The translations under genes and the position numbers were made by a program. From NCBI GenBank assembly GCA_045537495.1, contig JAZSPN010000082.1, forward strand, positions 1-16,642: a stretch of 16,642 bases of DNA, written 5' to 3'. Source of the stretch: UBA1425 sp045537495. GTDB taxonomy: Bacteria; Bacillota; Clostridia; Oscillospirales; Acutalibacteraceae. The notes under the pieces were generated by a model. That model was not told where the DNA came from. It was given only the letters and a program-made list of their open reading frames with translations, and ran no database searches. Positions 1-7,586 of the stretch are shown here, piece after piece; within the stretch, counting starts at the first letter, position 1, and each line of letters opens with the position of its first letter.

Positions 1-248
1 TGCCTGCTAACTTTTATATTATATCGAATATTGTGATAAAAATGTGCTATTTGTGAGAAAGGCGGAAACAAAATGAAAGGATGGAAAAGTAAGCGTTCTG
101 AGGGGCCAGAAGCCCTTGTATATCAACGGTTTCAAAGTACGGTAATTGAGAGATGCGTATAATTTGTCCTATACCTCAACTTTTACGTATAATGCACATT
201 ATGGGCGAATTTTTAAGGTTTAGAAATCTGAATTTTTGGTGATTTGGT
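1..248. other. Stretch with no supported gene
   Basis: No convincing gene on either strand. A 29-codon plus-strand frame (73-162) has a weak AAGGCGG site upstream but no recognisable product. A small perfect inverted repeat, ATAATG-CA-CATTAT, lies at 189-202. The sequence is AT-rich and looks like an accessory or decayed segment next to the DUF6061-like remnant. Confidence 0.4.
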
Positions 249-502
249 TTATCTCAAATCTGATAACGGCGTGTAATCGGTGCTGCTCCGCAGATATTCT
301 TTCATTTTGCCACTAAGCAATAATGTGACATAACTAATTGGTTCATTATAGATAAGATAATCAAGTTCCGATACTTCGTACATATTGTTTGCATATTCGT
401 TTTCTACCGCAATGCAGTCGATTGATACATAGAACCGTCAATAAGTTTCACTTCAACACAAGCGGTGTCAATATTGAATTCACAAGATTTAATATAGTTC
501 AT
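249..502 (-). pseudogene. Frameshifted DUF6061-like small accessory protein
   Basis: A minus-strand ATG at 502-500 follows a good GGAGGT ribosome site (509-514, 6-base spacing). It reads MNYIKSCEFNIDTACVEVKL and on to DGSMYQ, then hits TAG a few codons later. Shifting by one base near 421-430 restores a convincing frame (IDCIAVENEYANNMYEVSEL, then DYLIYNEPISYVTLLLSGKM) down to TAA at 251-249. The restored product would be about 85 residues. It resembles the small DUF6061 proteins common in accessory regions of gut Bacillota (my recollection of the family, not a search result). The pattern fits loss of one A in a CAAATC-like run. It could be genuine decay or an assembly error. The function of the family is unknown to me. 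It lies about 160 bases beyond the atp operon terminator and is more AT-rich than the neighbouring operon. Confidence 0.6.
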
Positions 503-594
503 CAGGATACCTCCAAAAAATATTTTGAAAGCAATTCAGCGTGGGTTGTTTGTTTCGGTATCCTTAATTCATACAGACCTACGCCTTCGGGCAA
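502..594 (-). other. Possible short coupled reading frame upstream of the DUF6061-like gene
   Basis: This minus-strand frame is open from 624 down to TGA at 504-502. The best start is TTG at 594, giving 30 residues with the core LYELRIPKQTTHAELLSKYF. Its stop overlaps the next gene's ATG as TGATG, and the GGAGGT of that gene lies inside it, which is the usual arrangement for translational coupling. No ATG start or strong ribosome site was found, so it may equally be the tail of a lost upstream gene. I do not recognise a family. Confidence 0.25.
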
Positions 595-660
595 ACAAAA
601 CGGAGTCTGAAGCCTGCATTTTGCTCAGTTTGTCCGTTCTTAATTTTTTCCTGTCCCCTC

Positions 661-698
661 AAAAAGGGCTGCAAAAAACTTTCGTTTTTTTGCAGCCC
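661..698 (-). terminator. Intrinsic terminator of the atp operon
   Basis: On the minus strand GGGCTGC plus six A:T pairs (698-686 against 678-666) forms a 13-bp stem with a 7-base loop, followed directly by TTTTT (665-661). It begins only 7 bases beyond the atpC stop codon, so it ends the ATP synthase transcript and leaves no room for a longer epsilon subunit. Confidence 0.92.
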
Positions 699-705
699 CT
701 TTCAT

Positions 706-963
706 TTATTTCCACAAAAAATCCGTAAAAAACACTCGTGTCAATTCTTTTGTTACGGCAAGCATTCCGCCCGCATAATCAGCTTTTTTGATACCCTCGT
801 CGGTGTAAATTCTGCATTCACCGCCCGTCAGTGCCGTTACCGCGGGTATATGACCTGCAAGCACCGCCATTTCACCCTCCGTCGACCTTACGGAAATCTG
901 CGATACATCGCCGTCAAACATATATCCCACAGGAGTAATTATCTGCAAGTGAAACTTACTCAT
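706..963 (-). CDS. atpC: F-type ATP synthase epsilon subunit, naturally short (N-terminal domain only)
   Basis: This is the epsilon subunit of the F1 central stalk, which couples gamma rotation to the c-ring. It starts MSKFHLQIITPVGYMFDGDV and contains the family's EGEMAVLAGHIPAVTAL segment (about residues 30-45) and GGMLAV (about 65-70), which together make the beta-sandwich domain. The protein stops at 85 residues with TDFLWK, where typical bacterial epsilon subunits of 130-140 residues continue into two C-terminal helices. No helical-domain remnant follows: the stop is 7 bases from the terminator stem. The ATG overlaps the atpD stop by four bases (ATGA), so it is translationally coupled and last in the operon. 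Naturally short epsilon subunits are known, for example in green sulfur bacteria. Loss of the helical domain would be expected to remove epsilon-mediated inhibition of ATP hydrolysis (inference). Confidence 0.93.
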   Translation of the reverse strand: MSKFHLQIITPVGYMFDGDVSQISVRSTEGEMAVLAGHIPAVTALTGGECRIYTDEGIKKADYAGGMLAVTKELTRVFFTDFLWK

Positions 964-2372
964 GATACAGCACCGTCCTCGATACCACGTGCTTTCTCGA
1001 CGGCTTCCTCGATAGTTCCGACAAACAGGAACGCCGATTCGGGAAGATCATCGTATTCACCGCTGATAATTCCCTTGAAGCCCTTTATCGTTTCTTTAAG
1101 CGGCACATATTTGCCCTCAAGTCCCGTAAACTGCTCCGCTACGGTAAACGACTGCGAAAGGAATCTCTGGACCTTTCTTGCACGTGAAACCGTCAGCTTA
1201 TCCTCGTCACTGAGTTCTTCAACACCCATGATGGCGATGATATCCTGAAGCTCCTTATATCTTTGAAGTATTCTCTGAACTTCCTTGGCAACAAGATAAT
1301 GCTCTTCTCCGACGAACTCGGGAGTGAGAATACGGCTTGTCGATTCAAGCGGATCAACCGCGGGATAAATGCCCTGAGAAGAAATACTTCTGCTGAGAAC
1401 GGTTGTCGCATCAAGATGGGCAAACGTCGTTGCGGGTGCAGGGTCCGTCAGGTCGTCGGCGGGAACGTATACTGCCTGGACCGATGTAATTGAGCCTTTT
1501 TTGGTAGATGTTATTCTCTCCTGAAGTGCACCCATTTCCGTTGCAAGTGTCGGCTGATATCCGACCGCGGAAGGCATTCTTCCGAGAAGTGCGGAAACCT
1601 CACTTCCCGCCTGTGTAAATCTGAAAATATTATCAATAAACAAGAGAACGTCCTGATTTTCCTTGTCACGGAAATATTCCGCCATTGTAAGTCCCGACAA
1701 GGCAACTCTCATTCTGGCTCCCGGCGGCTCGTTCATCTGTCCGTATACAAGTGCCGTTTTTCCGAGAACGCCCGATTCCATCATTTCATTGTAAAGATCG
1801 TTGCCTTCTCTTGTACGTTCACCGACACCCGAGAAAACGGAGATACCTCCGTGCTGTTTTGCAATATTGTTGATAAGCTCCATAATGATAACGGTCTTAC
1901 CTACACCGGCGCCGCCGAAAAGACCTATCTTTCCGCCCTTTGCATACGGGCAGATAAGGTCGATAACCTTGATTCCCGTTTCAAGAATCTCCGTTGTTGA
2001 TTCCTGTTCCTCGTAAGACGGTGCCTGTCTGTGTATCGGCCAACGCTCCTGTGTTTCGGGATCAGGCTTTTCATCAACCGCTTCACCGAGAACATTGAAG
2101 ATTCTTCCGAGTGTTTCAGGTCCGACGGGAACACTGATGCTGTTTCCCGTGTCAAGTGCAGGTGTACCTCGTACAAGACCGTCCGTACTGCTCATGGCTA
2201 TACAGCGAACGACACTGTCACCGATATGCTGTGCTACTTCAACAATCAGCTTTTTGCCGTTATTATCAATCTCGATAGCATTAAGAAGCGCGGGAAGCTT
2301 TCCCGTTTCAAACTTGATATCTATAACCGGTCCGATAACCTGAATTATTTTTCCGACATTAGGATCGCTCAT
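960..2372 (-). CDS. atpD: F-type ATP synthase beta subunit
   Basis: Catalytic subunit of the F1 hexamer, which makes or hydrolyses ATP at the alpha/beta interface on the cytoplasmic face. The ATG at 2372 gives 470 residues, normal for the family. A TTG nine bases upstream is in frame, but the AAAGGA ribosome site abuts that TTG and is correctly spaced from the ATG, so I take the ATG. Walker A is GGAGVGKT (153-160), Walker B lies in VLLFIDNI, and the C-terminal region has EELSDEDK, equivalent to the DELSEED segment that contacts gamma. The stop overlaps the start of atpC by four bases, and the gap to atpG is 20 bases. No missing key residue was noted. Confidence 0.98.
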   Translation of the reverse strand: MSDPNVGKIIQVIGPVIDIKFETGKLPALLNAIEIDNNGKKLIVEVAQHIGDSVVRCIAMSSTDGLVRGTPALDTGNSISVPVGPETLGRIFNVLGEAVDEKPDPETQERWPIHRQAPSYEEQESTTEILETGIKVIDLICPYAKGGKIGLFGGAGVGKTVIIMELINNIAKQHGGISVFSGVGERTREGNDLYNEMMESGVLGKTALVYGQMNEPPGARMRVALSGLTMAEYFRDKENQDVLLFIDNIFRFTQAGSEVSALLGRMPSAVGYQPTLATEMGALQERITSTKKGSITSVQAVYVPADDLTDPAPATTFAHLDATTVLSRSISSQGIYPAVDPLESTSRILTPEFVGEEHYLVAKEVQRILQRYKELQDIIAIMGVEELSDEDKLTVSRARKVQRFLSQSFTVAEQFTGLEGKYVPLKETIKGFKGIISGEYDDLPESAFLFVGTIEEAVEKARGIEDGAVS

Positions 2373-2392
2373 GATTCTCAATCCTTTCTATT

Positions 2393-3241
2393 TCAGATAC
2401 TTTCAGAGCCTGCGATAATCTCGGTGATTTCCTGGGTAATCGCCGCCTGTCGTGCTCTGTTGTATTGCAAGCTAAGACTCTCTATCATCTCTTCCGCATT
2501 GCTCGTCGCCGAATCCATCGCCGTTCTTCGTGCGGCAAGTTCACTTGCATAGCTTTCGCATATGGCTCCGTAAAAAATTCCCGACAAGTACAAGGGCACA
2601 ATTCTGTTGAATACTCCCTCGCTTGAAGGTTCATACAATATAAATTCTCTCTTCGCCCGCTTTTCGCCGTCAACCGTTATCGGCAGAAGCTTTTTCGAAT
2701 CGGGTGACTGCGACAGCATTGAAACAAAGTCGGTATACACTATGTGAAGCTCGTCAAAAACACCTTTTTTGAAGCTGTCGGCAAGAGCCTTTCCGAGTGA
2801 CTCACATTTTTTTAAATCAATATCACCGACTACGGAATATTCGTCAAAAAGAATCTCTGCACCGCTTTTTTTGAAGTATTCAAGAGATTTCTTTCCGACG
2901 GGGACAACGCAAAACGGCTCATCTCCCGTCATTTCGGCACAAAGCTTGAAGACGTTGGTATTGTAGCCTCCGGCAAGTCCTCTGTCGCCTGCTATTACGA
3001 CAAAACAGCGCTTTTTGACTTCGCGTTTCCTGACAAACACGGACGAAAAATCGTTGTTGTGCAGCGCAATATCGGAAAGCGTTTCGTAAAGCGATGTAAA
3101 GTAAAAGCGACTGCTCTCCATTTTTTCCTTTGCCTTTTTAAGCTTCGAGGAGGCAACAAGCTCCATGGCCTTTGTGATGTGCATGGTGGATTCAACGCTT
3201 TTTATTCTGTTTTTGACATCTCTTGCAGAAGCACCGCCCAC
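2393..3241 (-). CDS. atpG: F-type ATP synthase gamma subunit
   Basis: This is the central-stalk coiled coil that rotates inside the alpha3beta3 hexamer and drives the conformational changes of catalysis. At 282 residues it has the usual length. The N-terminal helix (SARDVKNRIKSVESTMHITK, then AMELVASSKLKKA) and the C-terminal helix (RRTAMDSATSNAEEMIESLS, then LQYNRARQAAITQEITEI) are both typical. The start is GTG, 7 bases after a strong AAAGGAGG site, and the initiator is followed by GGASAR. It lies 21 bases after atpA and 20 bases before atpD. Nothing unusual was seen. Confidence 0.97.
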   Translation of the reverse strand: MGGASARDVKNRIKSVESTMHITKAMELVASSKLKKAKEKMESSRFYFTSLYETLSDIALHNNDFSSVFVRKREVKKRCFVVIAGDRGLAGGYNTNVFKLCAEMTGDEPFCVVPVGKKSLEYFKKSGAEILFDEYSVVGDIDLKKCESLGKALADSFKKGVFDELHIVYTDFVSMLSQSPDSKKLLPITVDGEKRAKREFILYEPSSEGVFNRIVPLYLSGIFYGAICESYASELAARRTAMDSATSNAEEMIESLSLQYNRARQAAITQEITEIIAGSESI

Positions 3242-3262
3242 AAAAGCCCCTCCTTTATATGA

Positions 3263-4771
3263 TTAATTCAAAAAATCGTCTGTAAATTCTTTTATCGCTT
3301 TATCAAGTATCGCCGTATCTTCTTTCGAAAGGTCGCCCGTGGCAACAATTCTCGAGAGAAGCTCATCGTAACGAAGTCTAAGATGCTGATAAAGCCCCGC
3401 TTCGTAGATTTTGATTCTGTTTACGGGTACCGAGTTAAGATGACCGTTTACGACGGCATACAGAATTGCAACCTGAAGCTCTACCGCTACGGGAGATCTC
3501 TTGTCCTGTTTGAGCACTTCAACGATTCTGTCACCGAGTGCAAGACGGTTCTTTGTATCGGTATCGAGATCGGATCCGAACTGTGCAAAACTCTGAAGCT
3601 CTCTGTACTGTGAATAGAGAAGCTTCAAAGTACCCGCAACCTTCTTCATCGCCTTGATCTGGGCATTTCCTCCGACTCGGCTGACCGAAATGCCGGGGTT
3701 AACCGCCGGCATAACACCCGAATGGAAAAGCTCGGATTCAAGGAAAATCTGTCCGTCGGTGATCGAAATAACATTCGTCGGAATGTACGCCGAAACGTCG
3801 CCCGCCTGAGTTTCAATTATCGGAAGCGCCGTGAGGCTTCCTCCGCCATACTCGGGAGCCACTCTTGCGGCACGTTCCAGAAGACGGCTGTGAAGGTAGA
3901 ATACATCACCCGGATATGCCTCACGTCCCGGAGGTCTTCTGATAAGAAGCGACAGTGCACGGTATGCAACAGCATGCTTGGAAAGGTCGTCATAAACTAT
4001 AAGAACGTCCTTGCCCTGCTCCATAAAGTATTCACCCATCGCACAACCCGAATAAGGTGCAATATACTGAAGCGGTGCCTGCTCCGATGCCGTTGCCGAT
4101 ACGATAACGGTATAGTCCATCGCTCCGCCGCGACGTAAAGTTTCAGCAATTTCCGATACCGTCGAATTCTTTTGTCCTATCGCTACATATATACAAATAA
4201 CATTTTCATTTTTCTGATTGAGAATGGTATCTGTCGCAATGCTCGTTTTACCTGTCTGTCTGTCACCGATAATAAGCTCACGCTGACCTCTTCCTATGGG
4301 AATCATACTGTCAATCGCCTTGATTCCCGTCTGAAGCGGTACACTGACACTCTTTCTTTTGATAATCCCCGGTGCCTCCGACTCGATGGGACGTGTCTTT
4401 TCACAGCCCGTCGGTCCCTTGCCGTCAATGGGCTGACCGAGAGCATTTACCACTCTGCCGATAAGTCCTTCTCCGACGGGAACGCTGACAACCTGTCCCG
4501 TTCTCTTTACAGACGAACCTTCCTTTATATTACTTTCACTGCTGAGCATAACGATCGATACAACACTCTCTTCAAGGTTGAGCGCCATGCCGAATCCGCC
4601 ATCCTGAAATTCAAGCAACTCGTTCGCCATACAGTTTTCAAGTCCGTGAGCTTTTGCAATTCCGTCACCGACAAGAATGACGGTGCCGGTTTCTGCCTGC
4701 TCTATCTTTGACTCGTAATTTTTAATTTGTGACTTTATGATGTCACTGATCTCTTCAGGTCGAAGCGACAT
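3263..4771 (-). CDS. atpA: F-type ATP synthase alpha subunit
   Basis: Non-catalytic nucleotide-binding subunit of F1, alternating with beta in the hexamer. It has 502 residues, standard for the family. The N-terminus (MSLRPEEISDIIKSQIKNYE) is the helix that binds delta. Walker A is GDRQTGKT (169-176), and the conserved SVSRVGG segment with the arginine finger that completes the beta active site is present in the C-terminal half. The ribosome site before the ATG is weaker than at neighbouring genes (GAGTGGAT), so translation may depend partly on coupling to atpH, whose stop is 19 bases upstream. Confidence 0.98.
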   Translation of the reverse strand: MSLRPEEISDIIKSQIKNYESKIEQAETGTVILVGDGIAKAHGLENCMANELLEFQDGGFGMALNLEESVVSIVMLSSESNIKEGSSVKRTGQVVSVPVGEGLIGRVVNALGQPIDGKGPTGCEKTRPIESEAPGIIKRKSVSVPLQTGIKAIDSMIPIGRGQRELIIGDRQTGKTSIATDTILNQKNENVICIYVAIGQKNSTVSEIAETLRRGGAMDYTVIVSATASEQAPLQYIAPYSGCAMGEYFMEQGKDVLIVYDDLSKHAVAYRALSLLIRRPPGREAYPGDVFYLHSRLLERAARVAPEYGGGSLTALPIIETQAGDVSAYIPTNVISITDGQIFLESELFHSGVMPAVNPGISVSRVGGNAQIKAMKKVAGTLKLLYSQYRELQSFAQFGSDLDTDTKNRLALGDRIVEVLKQDKRSPVAVELQVAILYAVVNGHLNSVPVNRIKIYEAGLYQHLRLRYDELLSRIVATGDLSKEDTAILDKAIKEFTDDFLN

Positions 4772-4790
4772 ACAGATCCACTCGCTTTCG

Positions 4791-5333
4791 TCAGATAACT
4801 TTATTGATAAGATTATCTCTGATAGTTTCTATCTTTGCCCGAACACTTCCGTCAAGCAAAAGTTCCTTCGTTTCGACACGGATTCCGCCGATTAACGCGG
4901 GATCGACAAGTGTGCGAAGACGAATATTTTTGTTGAGCTTTTCCGACAGCTTTACAATGAGCTGTTCCTTCTGAGAATCACTGAGCTCAACCGCTGAATA
5001 TACCGCAACATTTTCGATGCCGTTTGCCTCGTCCCAAAGGCGCTGATACTCGCAAAGACACTCCTGCACGAACGAAAAACGTCGTTTTTCCGTAAGAAGT
5101 TTCAGGAAGTTGAGCATATAAGCATGAACGGAACCGCTGAAGGCTTCGTGGAGAATACCGATGCGTTCCTCGACAGGCAAATCGGGACAGCAGATAAGCT
5201 TGATGTAGTCGGGATTGTCACGCAACACCTCGAGAACCGTACCCGAATCGGCATAAAGCGCCTCGGTACAGCCTTCATCTGACGCCAGTGACCACAATGC
5301 CGAACCGTATTCGGCGGCAACGCTGTCTGACAT
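4791..5333 (-). CDS. atpH: F-type ATP synthase delta subunit
   Basis: This is the peripheral-stalk subunit that sits on top of the F1 hexamer and ties it to the b dimer, corresponding to mitochondrial OSCP. At 180 residues it has the normal length. It begins with the helical N-terminal domain (AAEYGSALWSLA) and ends with the conserved DPALIGGIRVETKELLLDGS segment that identifies OSCP/delta proteins. The ATG follows GAGAGGAAGG. It lies between b (17 bases upstream) and alpha (19 bases downstream), the usual order. Delta sequences diverge quickly, so the call rests mainly on the C-terminal motif plus position. Confidence 0.96.
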   Translation of the reverse strand: MSDSVAAEYGSALWSLASDEGCTEALYADSGTVLEVLRDNPDYIKLICCPDLPVEERIGILHEAFSGSVHAYMLNFLKLLTEKRRFSFVQECLCEYQRLWDEANGIENVAVYSAVELSDSQKEQLIVKLSEKLNKNIRLRTLVDPALIGGIRVETKELLLDGSVRAKIETIRDNLINKVI

Positions 5334-5350
5334 AACGTGACCTTCCTCTC

Positions 5351-5845
5351 TTAAAGCTTTTCAATGAAACCGTCGATAAGGTTTTTATGATCCTCTTCTT
5401 TGATTTCTCTTTCGATGACTTTTTCTGCAACGGATACCGATATATCGGAAATCTCATTTTTGATTTCGTTGAGTGCCTTTTTCTTTTCCTGAGCTATGTC
5501 GGCTTCTGCCTTTTTGAGCATCTGTCCCGCTTTCGCGGAAGCTTCGGATATAATCTCGTCACTCTTTGTTTCAGCTTTCACGGTGGCTTTTTTAATAATT
5601 TCCTCGGCCTGAGTCTGTGCGGTTGAAAGCTTTTCGGTATATTCCGCCTTGTTTTTGTCAGCCGCTTCCTGTGCCCTTGATGCTTCGTCGTAAATCCTGT
5701 CTACCTGAGCTTTTCTCTCGTCGAGTATCCTCGTGACGGGCTTGAAAAGAAACTTCTTGATAAGAAGAAACATTATCAACAGATTTATTACGGTGATAAG
5801 CATATGATAAGGGTTTATCGATATGAGATCCAGAAATTCTCCCAT
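5351..5845 (-). CDS. atpF: F-type ATP synthase b subunit
   Basis: This peripheral-stalk subunit anchors delta/F1 to the membrane sector. I use the ATG at 5845 (164 residues): it follows AAAGGAGG by 7 bases. The longer reading frame upstream runs through atpE in another frame and is spurious. One membrane segment lies near residues 11-33 (MLITVINLLIMFLLIKKFLF region). It is followed by the conserved FKPVTRILDERKAQVD and then a long, charged, Ala/Glu/Lys-rich coiled-coil arm to the end. Single b gene, so a homodimeric stalk is expected. It is 35 bases after atpE. Confidence 0.96.
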   Translation of the reverse strand: MGEFLDLISINPYHMLITVINLLIMFLLIKKFLFKPVTRILDERKAQVDRIYDEASRAQEAADKNKAEYTEKLSTAQTQAEEIIKKATVKAETKSDEIISEASAKAGQMLKKAEADIAQEKKKALNEIKNEISDISVSVAEKVIEREIKEEDHKNLIDGFIEKL

Positions 5846-5880
5846 ACAGCGGCCTCCTTTCGTCAGTAATAATTTAAGAA

Positions 5881-6141
5881 TTAAAGTTTGCCGATGAACA
5901 TGTTGGGTGTTACGAACATGAGAAGAAGTGCAACGATGAAGCCGTAAAGACCTGTCGTTTCCGCAACGGCACATCCCAAAAGCATTGTGGATGTGACGGA
6001 GCCTTTGCACTCGGGCTGTCTGCCGATAGCCTCACAAGCCTTACCGACTGCGTAACCTTCACCGATACCGGGGCCGATACCCGCGATCATTGCAAGACCT
6101 GCGCCGATTGCTGATGCTGCAAGAATAATTGCTCTTTCCAT
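5881..6141 (-). CDS. atpE: F-type ATP synthase c subunit with two-carboxylate (Na+-type) motif
   Basis: This is the proteolipid that forms the rotor ring in the membrane and carries the coupling ion. It has 86 residues in two hydrophobic hairpin helices joined by the polar loop GRQPE (40-44). Helix 1 has GPGIGEGYAVGKA with Glu28. Helix 2 has AVAETTGLYG with the essential Glu61, Thr62, Thr63 and Tyr66. The Glu28/Glu61 spacing of 33 equals Glu32/Glu65 of the Na+-coupled two-carboxylate rotor known from Fusobacterium nucleatum. Single-carboxylate Na+ rings have Gln at the first position. I therefore predict Na+ coupling (inference). The ATG overlaps the atpB stop as TAATG, and the AGGAGG ribosome site lies inside the last atpB codons. 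Confidence 0.97.
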   Translation of the reverse strand: MERAIILAASAIGAGLAMIAGIGPGIGEGYAVGKACEAIGRQPECKGSVTSTMLLGCAVAETTGLYGFIVALLLMFVTPNMFIGKL

Positions 6142-6932
6142 TATGAATTCCTCCTGAGTTTATTTTTCTTTTTAGGCTGTTTCGGCGTACTTTCGGAATC
6201 CTCCGCCGCCGAAGCAATATACATCATCGTCAGCATTGCAAAGATAAATGCCTGCAAGCAACCGCTGAAGATGTCGAAGTACAGTGAAAAAACTATCGGG
6301 ATACCGACCTGGAAAAACGGTATTTCGCCCAAAAATCCGGGCAACCAGCCGAAAACAAGGTTTGATACAAACGCAAGTGCCGCATAAATAAGAGTTGAAA
6401 TAACCGTACCCGATGCTACGTTTCCGAAATGACGGAATGTCATTGATACGGGTGTTGCGATTTCGCTGATGATGTTGAACGGAGTCAGAATAAATATCGG
6501 CTGTGTGAATCCTTTAAGGTACGAGAAGAATCCGCCCTTCAGCTTGTAGTACGTTATCATTAAGAATACTACGATTGCCCATCCCGCAATTGTGTTAATG
6601 TCCGCTGTCGGCGGATAAAGTCCGAATATGCTCGACAGACTGGAAAACGCCGATATCGCCATGACCGCCGCAATAAACGGTGCAAAGTTTCTGAATCTCT
6701 CGCCCATGTTCTCGGTGACAAAGTTAGTTGCTTTTTCCACGATAAACTCCGCTATAACCTGACGTTTGCTCTCGGGCCTCACCTTCATGTTGTGAGTGAG
6801 CACCTTGCAGATTATCGCAACCACGATAAGCACTATCCATGAGTTTATCTGTGATTCCGTTATCGGAATGTCACCGCCCCACGGTAACGGTATACGAAAG
6901 AATATTTTCGCACCGGTGATGCTGATATCCAC
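6141..6932 (-). CDS. atpB: F-type ATP synthase a subunit
   Basis: Membrane stator subunit that carries the two ion half-channels next to the c-ring. It has 263 residues with several membrane segments. The essential arginine is Arg167 in SMTFRHFGNVASG, the family's R-x-x-GN signature. The start is GTG at 6932, overlapping the atpI stop as TAGTG, with GGAGGTGAGG upstream. The C-terminal tail is unusually basic and polar (STPKQPKKKNKLRRNS), and its two AGG Arg codons also serve as the ribosome site for atpE. The rest is typical. Confidence 0.96.
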   Translation of the reverse strand: MDISITGAKIFFRIPLPWGGDIPITESQINSWIVLIVVAIICKVLTHNMKVRPESKRQVIAEFIVEKATNFVTENMGERFRNFAPFIAAVMAISAFSSLSSIFGLYPPTADINTIAGWAIVVFLMITYYKLKGGFFSYLKGFTQPIFILTPFNIISEIATPVSMTFRHFGNVASGTVISTLIYAALAFVSNLVFGWLPGFLGEIPFFQVGIPIVFSLYFDIFSGCLQAFIFAMLTMMYIASAAEDSESTPKQPKKKNKLRRNS

Positions 6933-7354
6933 TAAGCCTCACCTCCGTTTGAAGTGCCGTTTTTCTTTTTGAGCATGGCTGTTCTGAAAAGTATGGTTAT
7001 CCTCGGGAAAAGCGACGAAACAACAACCGGAAGCCAGTGAAAATACGGAAGATATACTCCGACTCCGAGTACAGCAAGCAACGCTATTGAGCGTACCGTG
7101 TATGAAATCTGTATTTTCTTTTTTGCCTCCGCTTCATCGCATCCGACAGCCTTCTGTACGGTAAGTGCCATCAAGAAGAAGTTAAGTACAGCGGCAAAGC
7201 TGCCGAGTGCGGTACCCGTCAATACGGTGTAATCGTATTTCCCGAGTAATGCAAATACCGCCACCATCACGGCACCGAGTATCAGTGTTCCGATAATGAT
7301 GACAGCCGTTTCTTTTTTTACGGTTTTATCCATTTTCATCTGTTTCATCTTCAT
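6932..7354 (-). CDS. atpI: ATP synthase I-chain family membrane protein (AtpI-like)
   Basis: Small hydrophobic protein of 140 residues with about four predicted membrane segments (around 18-37, 44-63, 88-105 and 106-122) and a basic N-terminus with three early Met residues. Sequence character and position directly before atpB fit the ATP-synt_I family, whose members help assemble the c-ring or affect its stability; they are not part of the finished core enzyme. The frame overlaps the atpZ end by 29 bases. The internal ATG at 7333 would overlap by only 8 (ATGGATAA). No strong ribosome site precedes any candidate, so the exact start is uncertain. The family is poorly conserved, so the function is inferred largely from context. 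Confidence 0.8.
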   Translation of the reverse strand: MKMKQMKMDKTVKKETAVIIIGTLILGAVMVAVFALLGKYDYTVLTGTALGSFAAVLNFFLMALTVQKAVGCDEAEAKKKIQISYTVRSIALLAVLGVGVYLPYFHWLPVVVSSLFPRITILFRTAMLKKKNGTSNGGEA

Positions 7355-7583
7355 TTCTGTGATTAAAAGTAAATCTTTTATAAAACGAAATAAAACTGCA
7401 TACTCCGCTTATGAGTCCGACGATGAGCATTACGACGATAATCCACTCGCCGACACCCGTTTTTTCCTGAAGCCACAGTCCTGCAAAAATGCACAGAACG
7501 GGAGGCAGTGCTATGGAAAGTCCAAGCTGAGTCAGATAACTCAAGGCGTTGAGTATACGCATTTTTTGTTTAATATCTTTCAT
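7326..7583 (-). CDS. atpZ: AtpZ/ATPase_gene1 family membrane protein
   Basis: First gene of the atp operon: 85 residues with two membrane segments (about 16-38 and 46-68) separated by the short loop LQEKTGVGEW. This is the usual AtpZ (ATPase_gene1) layout, where a GxWLxEK-type turn joins the two helices. Such proteins accompany atpI in many Bacillota and have been linked to Mg2+ supply or c-ring assembly. The start ATG at 7583 lies only 3 bases from a predicted -10 box. Either the message is leaderless or translation starts at the second ATG (7562), which has no obvious ribosome site either. The protein ends in a polar acidic tail (NHRNEDETDENG). Confidence 0.82.
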   Translation of the reverse strand: MKDIKQKMRILNALSYLTQLGLSIALPPVLCIFAGLWLQEKTGVGEWIIVVMLIVGLISGVCSFISFYKRFTFNHRNEDETDENG

Positions 7584-7586
7584 AAC

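Noticed and set aside
73..162. 29-codon plus-strand frame with a weak ribosome site
   Set aside because: Too short, no recognisable product and only a weak AAGGCGG site; could be chance.
189..202. ATAATG-CA-CATTAT inverted repeat as an operator or att site
   Set aside because: Six-base AT-rich arms are expected by chance in this composition, and no adjacent gene or integrase supports a role.
661..720. Frameshift as the cause of the short atpC
   Set aside because: All frames downstream run straight into the terminator hairpin; no residue pattern of the missing helices is present.
2031..2552. Plus-strand open frame of 173 codons across the atpG/atpD junction
   Set aside because: Lies opposite clear atpD and atpG coding sequence; the product is low-complexity and unlike any protein I recognise.
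4172..4711. Plus-strand open frame of 179 codons (and a similar one at 3722-4138)
   Set aside because: Both are antisense shadows of atpA, whose Walker A and other motifs are intact on the minus strand.
5846..6010. N-terminal extension of the atpF frame
   Set aside because: It overlaps atpE in another frame and encodes an unlikely His/Arg-rich peptide; the ATG at 5845 has a strong ribosome site.
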